NCBI GenBank assembly: GCA_963842775.1
Contig: CAWJHQ010000005.1
Location: 558,001 to 622,000 of the forward strand
Direction of reading: 5' to 3'
From: R-RK-3 sp963842775
Lineage (GTDB): Bacteria > Pseudomonadota > Alphaproteobacteria > Rhizobiales > Rhodomicrobiaceae
DNA: 64,000 nt
Shown: positions 8,765-17,393 of the stretch, piece after piece
Numbering within the stretch: the first letter of the stretch is position 1
Layout of the letters: each line of letters opens with the position of its first letter
Notes under the pieces: generated by a model
What the model saw: only the letters and a program-made list of their open reading frames with translations
The model's database searches: none
Told to the model about the DNA's origin: nothing
Made by a program: the position numbers and the translations under genes

Positions 8765-9567
8765 GCAATGCTCGCCGCGAAATGCCGGGTGCTTCTCGGA
8801 CCGCGCCGCGATGGCTCGCCTTTGGCCTGGCGCTGGCGCTACTGGCGTCGATTGCGATCCTCATTGCCTTCAGCACCCAGGCATCGGCACAGGTGCCCAG
8901 CCTTCAGTCCCTCATCCCCCAGGGAGACGGCACGGCTTCCGGCCGTGTGGTCCAGCTCATCGCCCTGGTCACGGTGCTGTCGGTCGCGCCGGGTCTGCTC
9001 ATCATGGTGACGTGTTTCACCCGCTTCGTGATCGCATTGTCGTTTCTGCGCGCCGGGCTGGGCCTCCAGACGACGCCCGCCAATCTGGTTCTCGTCAGCC
9101 TGGCGCTGTTCATGACCTTCTATGTCATGGGGCCCAGTTTCGATAAGGCCTGGGAAGAAGGGGTAAAGCCGCTTTTAGAGAACAAGATCAAGGAGGATGA
9201 GGCCTATACGCGCATCACCTCGCCTTTCAAATCCTTCATGCGCATCCATGTCCGCGAGAAGGATTTGCGGCTGTTCGAGGATCTGGCGGGCGTTCAGCCG
9301 CCGCCGCAGGACACGCCCGCCGAAATCGAGCTGCGCGTGCTGATCCCCGCTTTCATGATCTCCGAATTGCGGCGCGGCTTCGAAATCGGCTTCCTTATCA
9401 CGCTGCCGTTCCTGGTCATCGACATGATCGTGGCGACGCTGACCATGTCGATGGGCATGATGATGCTGCCCCCCACAATTCTTTCACTGCCGTTCAAGAT
9501 CCTTTTCTTTATCTTAATAGACGGCTGGAATCTGCTCATTGGTGGATTGATTCGGTCCTTCTTGTAA
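8761..9567 (+). CDS. fliP: Flagellar export gate protein FliP
   Basis: FliP forms the core of the export pore with FliQ and FliR. I choose ATG 8761, overlapping the fliL stop, over a longer open frame; from there the protein is 268 residues with a signal peptide (LALALLASIAILIAFSTQASAQ). Conserved stretches include RVVQLIALVTVLSVAPGLLIMVTCFTRFVIALSFLR, LQTTPANLVLVSLALFMTFYVMGP and the terminal hydrophobic pair ending FKILFFILIDGWNLLIGGLIRSF. Length and topology are normal. It closes the flgB-to-fliP operon. Confidence 0.97.
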   Translation: MSNARREMPGASRTAPRWLAFGLALALLASIAILIAFSTQASAQVPSLQSLIPQGDGTASGRVVQLIALVTVLSVAPGLLIMVTCFTRFVIALSFLRAGLGLQTTPANLVLVSLALFMTFYVMGPSFDKAWEEGVKPLLENKIKEDEAYTRITSPFKSFMRIHVREKDLRLFEDLAGVQPPPQDTPAEIELRVLIPAFMISELRRGFEIGFLITLPFLVIDMIVATLTMSMGMMMLPPTILSLPFKILFFILIDGWNLLIGGLIRSFL

Positions 9568-9600
9568 AAACATCCGAATCCGTTTTAGCTCATGTCAATC

Positions 9601-9620
9601 ACGTTCGTATATTCGAACGT
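9601..9620. promoter_or_regulatory. Inverted repeat in the fliP-flagellin intergenic region
   Basis: A perfect dyad with 7-base arms (ACGTTCG / CGAACGT) around a 6-base AT centre lies 34 bases after fliP and 145 bases before the first flagellin start. There is no T-run after it, so it is not an intrinsic terminator. An operator for a dimeric regulator is an inference; I see no second copy before flagellin 2. Confidence 0.4.
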
Positions 9621-9706
9621 CAAAGGACGTTTGGCATTTAACTCCGTCCCAGTTGGCAGATTAGGACCGGTAAGCCGGGCCTAATGGCATGATGCCGCTC
9701 TGTCAC

Positions 9707-9764
9707 ACCGGCCGATCCGGTATGTCCCGCAAGCAATCGAAATCCTCCGAAGGGACATCTCAGT
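9707..9764 (+). promoter_or_regulatory. Flagellin 1 mRNA leader with stem masking the ribosome site
   Basis: Two dyads precede the start. The first is ACCGG/CCGGT at 9707-9721. The second pairs ATGTCCC (9722-9728) with GGGACAT (9752-9758) across a 23-base loop. The right arm contains the ribosome binding sequence AGGGA, 9 bases before ATG 9765, so the stem would hide it. The same two dyads, with a different loop sequence, precede flagellin 2. Confidence 0.6.
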
Positions 9765-10700
9765 ATGACGAGTCTTTTGACGAATACGGCGGCCCGCACC
9801 GCCTTGCAGACCCTGACCATGACGAACCGGAACCTGGAAAAGACCCAGGTCCACGTCTCCACCGGCTATCGCGTCGGCACCGCCCAGGACAATGCGGCCT
9901 ATTGGTCCATCGCGACCACGATGCGCTCCGACAATGCCGCGCTTTCGACCGTGCAGGACGCCCTTGGCCTCGGTTCGGCCACGGTGGACGTCGCCTACAA
10001 TACGACGGAGAGCTCAATCAAAATCGTCAGCGAGATCAAGAAGAAGCTCGTTGCCGCACGCGAACCGGGCGTTGATAAGGCGAAGATCCAGAGCGAGATC
10101 ACCGAATTGCAGAACACGCTGCAGAGCGTCGCCGACGCTTCGGTGTTCTCCGGCGAAAACTGGCTTTCGGTGAATTCCGGCGTCACCGGATATAATGCGA
10201 GCAAGCAGATCGTCGCCTCGTTCACCCGCACCGCCGGGGTGATATCGATCGGTACGATCACCATCAACACGGCGAACATCAAGCTGTATGACGCCGATAC
10301 CACCGGCGTCGGCATTCTGGACGGCAGCCGCGCCAGCAACGGCGCCCTGAGCACCACCGGTACTTTCGCCCTCTCGACCATGACCATCGCGGCGCTGACC
10401 GACAGCACCGCGGACGTCACGACGCTGAACAGCTACATAGCGGGCGCCGATGCGGCGATTTCCGCGATGACCACGGCGGCGTCGACGCTCGGCGCGGTGA
10501 AGTCCCGCATCGACATCCAAAAGGACTTCGTCGCCGCGCTCACGGATGCGATCGAGCGGGGCATCGGCCAGCTTGTCGATGCCGATATGAACGAGGAGTC
10601 GACGAGGCTGCAGGCACTCCAGGTGCAGGCTCAGCTCGGCATTCAGGCGCTCAGTATCGCCAACCAGTCGAGCCAGAACATCCTCGCTCTGTTCCAGTAG
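9765..10700 (+). CDS. Flagellin 1
   Basis: A 311-residue filament subunit. The N-terminal D0/D1 region begins MTSLLTNTAARTALQTLTMTNRNLEKTQVHVSTGYRV and includes SAQDNAAYWSIATTMRSDNAALSTVQDALGLG; the C-terminal D1/D0 region ends QALQVQAQLGIQALSIANQSSQNILALFQ. The centre is short, as in rhizobial flagellins of this size. A second flagellin 480 bases downstream is nearly identical through both termini and has the same length, indicating tandem duplication. A strong intrinsic terminator follows. Expression is probably controlled by the leader stem and by FlbT/FlaF encoded at 30.3-31.1 kb. Confidence 0.96.
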   Translation: MTSLLTNTAARTALQTLTMTNRNLEKTQVHVSTGYRVGTAQDNAAYWSIATTMRSDNAALSTVQDALGLGSATVDVAYNTTESSIKIVSEIKKKLVAAREPGVDKAKIQSEITELQNTLQSVADASVFSGENWLSVNSGVTGYNASKQIVASFTRTAGVISIGTITINTANIKLYDADTTGVGILDGSRASNGALSTTGTFALSTMTIAALTDSTADVTTLNSYIAGADAAISAMTTAASTLGAVKSRIDIQKDFVAALTDAIERGIGQLVDADMNEESTRLQALQVQAQLGIQALSIANQSSQNILALFQ

Positions 10701-10727
10701 CCATCCGGCCGATCACCAGCTTTCAGA

Positions 10728-10759
10728 ACGCGCTCCCGTAAAACGGAGCGCGTTTTTTT
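10728..10759 (+). terminator. Intrinsic terminator of flagellin 1
   Basis: A 9-base stem (ACGCGCTCC / GGAGCGCGT) with a short A-rich loop is followed directly by seven T residues, 27 bases after the flagellin stop. This is a textbook rho-independent terminator. Confidence 0.93.
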
Positions 10760-11124
10760 GTGCGTTCTCTGTCGGCCGTGGCATTTGCAGCCACTTAGGG
10801 TATTTCGATAGTTGCCATTCCGATGCGGCGTATTTACGTGATGTTCACTGGGAATGCTGAGCGCACTGCAGAGTATCATTCTAGGGACAGGTTAATTTTG
10901 GCGCATGCAAAAAGCCGTCATTAACCCTTATAAACTCTGCATCTCCTACATGTACTTGTACTCTGTCCTATTTAAACTCGGATCATGCCTAGTGTGATTC
11001 ATATTTACATAATCATACCTTAGAGATCTACTTTCAAATCCCGCGCGCCTCGGTTAGCTTCCGGCCATGGCAGATCGGCACCCCAACATGATCAGGTGTC
11101 GTAGGCATGAAGCCGCGCTGCCAT
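10760..11124. other. AT-rich spacer between the flagellins
   Basis: No gene is seen here. The stretch around 10910-11040 is clearly AT-richer than the surroundings and should contain the flagellin 2 promoter, but I cannot point to a confident -35/-10, -24/-12 or FliA-type box. Confidence 0.4.
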
Positions 11125-11182
11125 ACCGGCCGATCCGGTATGTCCCCGTATCAACCCCGTAACGCGTAGGGACATTCCAAAT
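11125..11182 (+). promoter_or_regulatory. Flagellin 2 mRNA leader with stem masking the ribosome site
   Basis: The same architecture as before flagellin 1: ACCGG/CCGGT dyad (11125-11139), then ATGTCCC (11140-11146) pairing with GGGACAT (11169-11175) over a 22-base loop of unrelated sequence. AGGGA in the right arm is the ribosome site, 10 bases before ATG 11183. Stem conservation with loop divergence argues for a functional RNA structure. Confidence 0.6.
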
Positions 11183-12119
11183 ATGACAAGCCTTCTCACC
11201 AACATGGCCGCCCGGACCGCTCTGCAGACCTTGACGCAGACGAACCGCAATATGGACATTACCCAGAGCCGCATTGCGACCGGACAGCGTGTTTCATCGG
11301 CGCAGGACAATGCGGCCTATTGGTCCATCGCGACCACGATGCGTTCGGACAATGCCGCACTTTCGACCGTGCAGGACGCCCTCGGCCTCGGTTCGGCCAC
11401 CGTGGACGTCGCCTACAACGCGATCCAAAGCTCGATCGATGTGGTCAGCGAGATCAAGAAGAAGCTCGTTGCCGCTCGTGAACCCGGCGTCGATAAGGCG
11501 AAGATCCAGAGCGAAATCACCGAATTGCAGAACACGCTGCAGAGCGTGGCCGATGCTTCGGTGTTCTCTGGCGAAAACTGGCTCTCGGTCAATTCCGGCG
11601 TCACCGGCTACAATGCCAGCAAGCAGATCGTCGCCTCGTTCACCCGCACCGCAGGTGCAGTGTCGATCGGCACGATCACGGTCGAATACGGCGAACATCA
11701 AGCTGTATGATAGCGACACGACCGGCGTCGGTATTCTGGACGGCAGCCGTGCCAGCACCGGCGCTCTGAGCACCACCGGCACGTTCGCCCTGTCGACCCT
11801 GACCATCGCGGCGCTGACCGACAGCACCGCAGACGTCACGACGCTGAACGGCTACATCGCGGGCGCCGACGCGGCGATCGCCTCCATGACCACCGCCGCT
11901 TCGACGCTTGGCGCCGTGAAGTCTCGTATCGACATTCAGAAGGACTTCATCTCGGGCCTGATGGATGCGATCGAGAACGGTATCGGCCAGCTTGTCGATG
12001 CCGACATGAACGAAGAGTCAACGAGACTGCAGGCGCTGCAGGTTCAGGCACAGCTTGGCATTCAGGCCCTGAGCATCGCCAACCAGTCGAGCCAGAACAT
12101 CCTCGCGCTCTTCAGGTAG
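11183..12119 (+). CDS. Flagellin 2 (frameshifted)
   Basis: A second flagellin, almost identical to flagellin 1 at both ends. The first frame runs to 11710. Alignment to flagellin 1 (TITINTANIKLYD) shows one extra G at 11684, within GTCGAATACGG; without it the frame continues to the stop at 12119. The restored protein is 311 residues, exactly the length of flagellin 1. The C-terminal half is NPASI-free in its true frame and ends NILALFR. Whether the extra base is real or an assembly error decides whether the cell has one or two filament subunits. Confidence 0.92.
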
Positions 12120-12146
12120 ACCCTGGCTTCTCATAAGACCATAAGC

Positions 12147-12180
12147 GGACGCGCTCCCCATAAAGGAGCGCGTCCTGCTT
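12147..12180 (+). terminator. Intrinsic terminator of flagellin 2
   Basis: An 11-base perfect stem (GGACGCGCTCC / GGAGCGCGTCC) with a 7-base loop lies 27 bases after the stop. The trailing sequence has only scattered T residues, so termination may be weaker than after flagellin 1. The stem shares its core with the flagellin 1 terminator, so the duplication covered leader, gene and terminator. Confidence 0.75.
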
Positions 12181-12249
12181 CGCAATTCCCGCGCAAGGTT
12201 ATTGCCCGACTATCGGCTCGACAATTTTCGATTGTCTCGGGGGATTTGC

Positions 12250-13869
12250 ATGGCAGTGCAGGAACAGTTGGAGCGGCTGGGAACCAGCCTGCTCAATCTT
12301 GGCGCACGCCGTCTGTTGGCCTTGGCGTTTGTGGGCATTACTGTATTCGCCGCGGTCGCTTTCGGCAGCTACTATCTGAGCCGTCCGGTGCTCGAGCCGC
12401 TTTATGTCGGACTGACCCAGCAGGATGCGACGCGGATGGGCGGCGTTCTGCGCGAGGCCGGAATTCCATTCGATATCGCCGCCGACGGGACGCAGCTCCT
12501 GGTGCCCTACGGTCATACGGCGCAGGCGCGGATGCTGCTCGCCGAGCGCGGCCTGCCCTCGAGCGCCAATGCCGGCTATGAGCTGTTCGACAAGCTGGGG
12601 CCGGTGGGCCTCACATCATTCATGCAGGACATCACCCGCGTGCGGGCGCTGGAAGGCGAGATTGCCCGGACGATTCAGACCATGAAAGGCATCAAGGCCG
12701 CCCGCGTGCATATCGTGCTACCCGACGAAGGATCGTTTCGGCGGAACCGTCAGATGCCTTCGGCTTCCGTGATCGTGCGGACGGAAGGCGCCGGCTCCTT
12801 TACGGGCGCGGCCGCGCTGCGCCATCTGGTCGCCGCCGCCGTGCCGGCCTTGACGCCCGACCAGGTGACGGTGCTCGACACCAATGGCGCCGTTCTCGCG
12901 GCGGGCGGCGACAGTATGGATACCGCGCCTCACAAGATGGTGGAGCTGGAAAAGATCGTTTCCGAGGAATTAAAGGACAATGTGCGCAAGACGCTGATCC
13001 CCTATCTGGGAATGAACAATTTCGAGATCAGCGTCGCGGCGCGGCTGAACACCGACAAGCAGCAGATCAACGAGACGAAATATGATCCGGATTCGCGGGT
13101 CGAACGCTCCGTGCGCAGCGTGAAGGAGAACAGCAATTCGCAAAATGCCGGCAACAGCGCCAATGTCACGGTGGAGCAGAATGTCCCAGGCGAGACGACC
13201 GGAGCGCTGCCGGGCGACAGTTCCCGCACCCAGAAGGACCGCAAGGAAGAGCTGTCGAACTACGAGCTGAACACGAAAAAGACCTCCACCGTCAGCAGCG
13301 GCTACAAGATCGAGAACATGACCATCGCCGTGGTGGTGAACAAGCGGCAGCTGCTTGCATCGCTCGGCCAAAATCCGGCGCAGGAGGCGATCGACAAGCA
13401 GTTGAAGGAAGTCGAGAAGGTCGTCGAAACGGCGGCGGGCGTGAATGCGGCGCGAGGCGATCGGGTCACCGTCGCGGCGGTCGATTTCATCGTCGACACC
13501 GAGCGGCTGGAGCCGGTTCCCTCGGCCGGCATTGTCGATCTGCTGCTGCGGCAGATGGGGACATTCATAAATGCCGCCGGGATCGTCATCGCGGCCTTTC
13601 TCCTCGTCTGGTTCGGCTTGAAGCCGGCGATCCGCGCAATTCTCGAAGCGCCGCCGCCGATTGCTCAGCAAAATCAGGCGCCGCTCGCTTTGGAAGGCAG
13701 GACCGAACCAAGTGCTCCCGCTCTTGCGAGGGCCATGCCCGCCGAGCTGGATGACGACGAGTCCGAATATGTGAAGAAGCGCCGCACGCCAATGCAGCGG
13801 TTGGAGAAGATGGTCGACAAGGATGAACAGGCGGTCGCCGCGATGCTGAAACAGCTCATGCGGAATTGA
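12250..13869 (+). CDS. fliF: Flagellar MS-ring protein FliF
   Basis: FliF builds the inner-membrane MS ring. I start at ATG 12250 (MAVQEQLERLGTSLLNLG) instead of the upstream in-frame codon because this matches the family N-terminus; the result is 539 residues. Two membrane helices flank the periplasmic region (about residues 25-45 and 437-457). Conserved parts include TQQDATRMGGVLREAGIPFDIAADGTQLLVP, GYELFDKLGPVGLTSFMQDITRVRALEGEIARTIQTM and RVHIVLPDEGSFRRNRQMPSASV. The C-terminal tail binds FliG. It opens the second + strand operon. Confidence 0.97.
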   Translation: MAVQEQLERLGTSLLNLGARRLLALAFVGITVFAAVAFGSYYLSRPVLEPLYVGLTQQDATRMGGVLREAGIPFDIAADGTQLLVPYGHTAQARMLLAERGLPSSANAGYELFDKLGPVGLTSFMQDITRVRALEGEIARTIQTMKGIKAARVHIVLPDEGSFRRNRQMPSASVIVRTEGAGSFTGAAALRHLVAAAVPALTPDQVTVLDTNGAVLAAGGDSMDTAPHKMVELEKIVSEELKDNVRKTLIPYLGMNNFEISVAARLNTDKQQINETKYDPDSRVERSVRSVKENSNSQNAGNSANVTVEQNVPGETTGALPGDSSRTQKDRKEELSNYELNTKKTSTVSSGYKIENMTIAVVVNKRQLLASLGQNPAQEAIDKQLKEVEKVVETAAGVNAARGDRVTVAAVDFIVDTERLEPVPSAGIVDLLLRQMGTFINAAGIVIAAFLLVWFGLKPAIRAILEAPPPIAQQNQAPLALEGRTEPSAPALARAMPAELDDDESEYVKKRRTPMQRLEKMVDKDEQAVAAMLKQLMRN

Positions 13870-13874
13870 TGTGA

Positions 13875-14495
13875 ATGGCAAGGATTTCCGCCGCGAAATT
13901 CATCACCGAGTTCGGTGCCGAAGGTAAGCCGAAGGAGACGCCCTATGTGTGGCCCACGCAGAAGCAAGCGCTGAATGCGGCGGCTGGGAACACTCGGGCG
14001 GCGCCTAGAACCGATGACGCCTATGAGCGCGGGGTGGCGGCCGGCAAAGCGGCGATCCTGGCGGAGATAGAGACAAGGGTGGAGGCCGAGCGGGTCTACT
14101 ACAAGCAGCAGCTCGAACTCGAGCGCTTTACCTGGGCCAATCGGGAAGCCGAGAAGCTGGCCGAACAATTCGCCGTCGGCATTCGCGAAATAGAAACCAA
14201 CGTTGCGAACATTACCGCCCGCATCCTCAAGCCGTTCCTGGCCGAAAGCGCGCACCGGCAGGCGATCGCCGAGCTGCTCGAGGCGCTGGAGATCCTGATC
14301 GGCAAAAATCAGGGCATGACGCTGGAGATCTTCGGGCCGGAAGATCTTTTGCAACTCATTCGTGAGAAATTGAGGGACCGCAATGTGGCGGCGCTGTTTT
14401 CCCCGGGAGACGATGTGGACGTGCGCGTGGTGGCGGGACAGACGATCTTGGAGACCAGTCTCGGCGCGTGGATGGATCAGTTGAGGAGAGAGTAA
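13875..14495 (+). CDS. FliH-like flagellar assembly protein
   Basis: A 206-residue soluble protein located 5 bases after fliF and just before motB. Residues about 45-105 form a long charged helix (ERGVAAGKAAILAEIETRVEAERVYYKQQLELERF), and the C-terminal part (about 130-206, ILIGKNQGMTLEIFGPEDLLQLIREKLRDR... VRVVAGQTILETSLGAWM) resembles the C-terminal domain of FliH/HrpE-type ATPase regulators, including the final DxTxxETxxxxWM-like pattern. FliH restrains the export ATPase FliI, which is not in this window. The general class is likely; strict orthology is not proven. Confidence 0.65.
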   Translation: MARISAAKFITEFGAEGKPKETPYVWPTQKQALNAAAGNTRAAPRTDDAYERGVAAGKAAILAEIETRVEAERVYYKQQLELERFTWANREAEKLAEQFAVGIREIETNVANITARILKPFLAESAHRQAIAELLEALEILIGKNQGMTLEIFGPEDLLQLIREKLRDRNVAALFSPGDDVDVRVVAGQTILETSLGAWMDQLRRE

Positions 14496-14497
14496 GC

Positions 14498-15738
14498 GTG
14501 GATCACAAGGACGGACCCCCGCCCGAAATCGTCATCATCCGCCGGGGCGGCCGGGGTCACGACGACGGTCATCATGGCGGCGCGTGGAAGATCGCCTACG
14601 CTGATTTCATGACTGCGATGATGGCGTTGTTTCTGGTCATGTGGCTCATCGGCGCCTCGGATGAGAAGACCATCGCCCAGGTCGCGAGCTATTTCAATCC
14701 GGTCCCGCTCACCGACCGCACGACGACGGAAAAGGGCGTCCAGGACTTGCAGCAGGGCGGCACCGGAAAGGACGAGGACAAGAAGCCCCCGAAAACGACG
14801 GAGCTTGAGGGCAATATGAGCCCGAAGAACGCGCTCGGTAAGCGGGAACCCACGGATGAGAGCCTGTTCGCCGATCCATATAACGTTCTGACCAAACTCG
14901 CGTCGAAGGCCGTCAAAGTGCCGTTGCCGGCCGGTAGCGGCGCGGTGCTCGCCAGGACGCCAACACCCGGGTCGCCGCCGGAGACGAGCCGTTCCGCGAC
15001 CCTTTCGATCCGGATTTCCGCTACAACTCCACGACCGAGGACGCCAAGACCGGCGACATCAAGCCCAAATATGACCCTTCGACGGATGTCGGCGGTTCCG
15101 GGCAGCAAAGTGTCGCGGACGGCGCCGGTGAGCCCCAGGCCCAAACCGGCAAGCCCCGCACTCAGTCCGCCAAGCAGGAGATCGAGGCCAAGAAGGCCGA
15201 GAAGGCGGAACTGGCGGCGGCCGCCGAAAAATCACAGACCGGCAAGGATGGCGCCGCCGCTCCCAAGGAGAACGCGATCGAGGCAAAACAGATCGAGAGC
15301 GAACTGAAGAAGGCGATCGCCGAGGCGTCCCTCGCGAAGATCCCGGGAATTACCGTGGAACAAACCCCCGAGGGCGTGCTGATCAGCATAACCGATCAGC
15401 TGAATTTCGAGATGTTCACGGTTTCGTCGGCGGAGCCGCGGCCGGAACTGGTCGTGGTGATGGAAAAGCTGGGAAAGGCGTTGTCCACTCAGCCGGGCGG
15501 CGTGGTGATACGCGGCCATACGGATGGGCGGCCATTCCGCTCCAAGACCTATGACAATTGGCGGCTTTCGACCGCACGGGCGCAAATTGCCTATCACATG
15601 CTGGTCAGGGGCGGGGTGGATCAGCAGCGCGTCGAGCGGATCGAAGGCTATGCCGACCGCGCCCTGAAAGTGCCCGCCGACCCCAATGCGGCGCAGAATC
15701 GGCGCATCGAGATCCTGCTGAAGCCGGTGAAGACATGA
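14498..15738 (+). CDS. motB: Flagellar motor protein MotB (frameshifted)
   Basis: MotB anchors the stator to peptidoglycan and forms the proton channel with MotA. A GTG start at 14498 gives the N-terminus; WKIAYADFMTAMMALFLVMWLIGAS (about residues 28-52) contains the channel Asp and transmembrane helix. The first frame is coding to about 14950. The true frame then becomes the one reading DANTRVAAGDEPFRDPFDPDF and ends in an OmpA-like domain (GGVVIRGHTDGRPFRS, WRLSTARAQIAYHMLVRGG, IEGYADRAL). The net shift is one base missing or two added, around 14940-14965. The restored length of about 413 residues fits rhizobial MotB. The stop overlaps motC. Confidence 0.88.
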
Positions 15739-17393
15739 GATCCGGCGCGTCAATCCTTTGCCTGGCGGTTGCGGCCCTGATCGCCGGTGCTCCGGCGGCC
15801 TGGAGCGCCGGCTCCGAGCATAAGGCTGACGCGCACGCAAAGGATGCGCCGGCCAAAGACGCGCACGCGAAAAAGGATAAGCCCGGCGCGCCCGAGCACG
15901 GTAAGGAGGCGCCGCCAGCGCGTACCGGCTGCTATTACAATCCGAATGCACCGTTGCAGCCCGTGGCCGGCGAACAGCCGGGGCATTCGGCGCCTGACGC
16001 ACATGGCGGAAGCGGCAAAGCTGAGCACCCCGCCGCTCCGCCTCTCGCCGCGGAGCAGGCTAAAGCCGAGCATCCTCCCGCCGCGGAGCATCCCCCCGCG
16101 CCTGCGCAGCCGCACACTCCTGACGCGCATGGCGGGGAGGCTAAAGCCGAACATCCTGCCGCCGCCTCGGCTGAGCATGGCGGCGCGGCCCAGCCCCCTG
16201 CCGCCGAAGCCGCTCCCCCCGGAAACCCGGCCGTGCAGGCCGCCGCGTCCCCGCCGGCGGAACCCATCGTCAGGAAAGATGAAGCCGAACAGCCCTATAT
16301 GCTGATCCGCACCCTTGAATCGGTGCAGGACAAAATCGCCAGCGGCAGCCGCGACGCGCATCTCTATCAGCGAGAACTCATCGCGGAGATCGCCAAGAAG
16401 CTGCCGCGCGTGACGGATGAGGAATGGAAGCAGCCGCGCAATTCGCGCGGGGCGATCATCTATGCGCTCAGCGGCGGCGATCCGGGCGTGCTGGCCAAAC
16501 TTTTGAGCCTCAGCCCCGTGCCTTGCATCGACGACAATCTGGTCAAAGGCCTTCTGGACTATAGCCAGGGCCGCAATCCGGAAGCGTTGGCGCTATTGTC
16601 CAAAATCGATGCCCGGACGCTCGATCCGCGTGCCGGAGGCCATCTGGCGCTGGCCCAGGCGATGCTGGTCGCGACCGATGACCCCAAACGCGCCATTGCC
16701 TATCTCGATATGGCGCGTCTGCTGGCCCCGGGAACGCTGGTGGAGGAAGCGGCACTTCGCCGCGAGGCTGTTATCGCCGCGGGCGTGGAGGATCTGGACA
16801 AGTTCAAGCTGCTTACCTCGCAATATTTGCGGCGCTACCACAAATCCTTTTATGCGGGCGACTTCATCCGCCGTTTCGCAGTCGTGATGACGACGGGGAA
16901 ATACGCCGAGAGCCCGGCGTTGTTTCAAGAGCTGGCGGAAACGCTCGATACGCTCGACAAGGAGCAGCAGAAGCTCGTCTATTCCGCCATTGCCGAGGCC
17001 GGGATCGTGCGCGGACGCGTGCAGATCACGCTGCTCGCGGCAAGGAAGCTCGCCGATCAGGCAAAAGACGACCCCAAACGCTCTGTGCAGGCAAGGCTCT
17101 ATGAGTCGGCCGTGCTGCTCGTCACCGACGAATATGACCGCGCGGCCGCGCAGCTCAAGTCGATCGATCGTGCCGAGCTTGGGCCCCGTGATCAGCCGCT
17201 GCTGGACGCGGCGCTCACCGTTGCCAGCCGGTTGCGCGCCGCCCCGGAAGCCGCCGCATCGGATGCGCCGCCACCCCCGGTCAGCGCCGAGCAAGGCAAG
17301 GATGCTGAACTGTCACAATTGCCGGCTGTTGTCGGCAGAGCCAACAAGGCAATCGTCAGGGTCGACGAATTGCTCGACGGAGACAAGCGATGA
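15735..17393 (+). CDS. motC: Motility protein MotC with a His/Ala/Pro-rich linker
   Basis: MotC is a periplasmic protein of rhizobia that binds MotB and supports torque generation. ATG 15735 overlaps the motB stop. The 552-residue protein has a signal peptide (first ~24 residues, ending PAAWSA). It then has about 150 residues of low complexity containing many short units of the type AEHP, DAHGG and KAEHPAA. A helical TPR-like C-terminal region follows (RTLESVQDKIASGSRDAHLYQRELIAEIAKKLPRVTDEEW onward). The C-terminal region matches MotC. The His-rich segment is much longer than I would expect in MotC and could bind metal, an inference only. It overlaps fliK by 4 bases. Confidence 0.88.
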   Translation: MRSGASILCLAVAALIAGAPAAWSAGSEHKADAHAKDAPAKDAHAKKDKPGAPEHGKEAPPARTGCYYNPNAPLQPVAGEQPGHSAPDAHGGSGKAEHPAAPPLAAEQAKAEHPPAAEHPPAPAQPHTPDAHGGEAKAEHPAAASAEHGGAAQPPAAEAAPPGNPAVQAAASPPAEPIVRKDEAEQPYMLIRTLESVQDKIASGSRDAHLYQRELIAEIAKKLPRVTDEEWKQPRNSRGAIIYALSGGDPGVLAKLLSLSPVPCIDDNLVKGLLDYSQGRNPEALALLSKIDARTLDPRAGGHLALAQAMLVATDDPKRAIAYLDMARLLAPGTLVEEAALRREAVIAAGVEDLDKFKLLTSQYLRRYHKSFYAGDFIRRFAVVMTTGKYAESPALFQELAETLDTLDKEQQKLVYSAIAEAGIVRGRVQITLLAARKLADQAKDDPKRSVQARLYESAVLLVTDEYDRAAAQLKSIDRAELGPRDQPLLDAALTVASRLRAAPEAAASDAPPPPVSAEQGKDAELSQLPAVVGRANKAIVRVDELLDGDKR

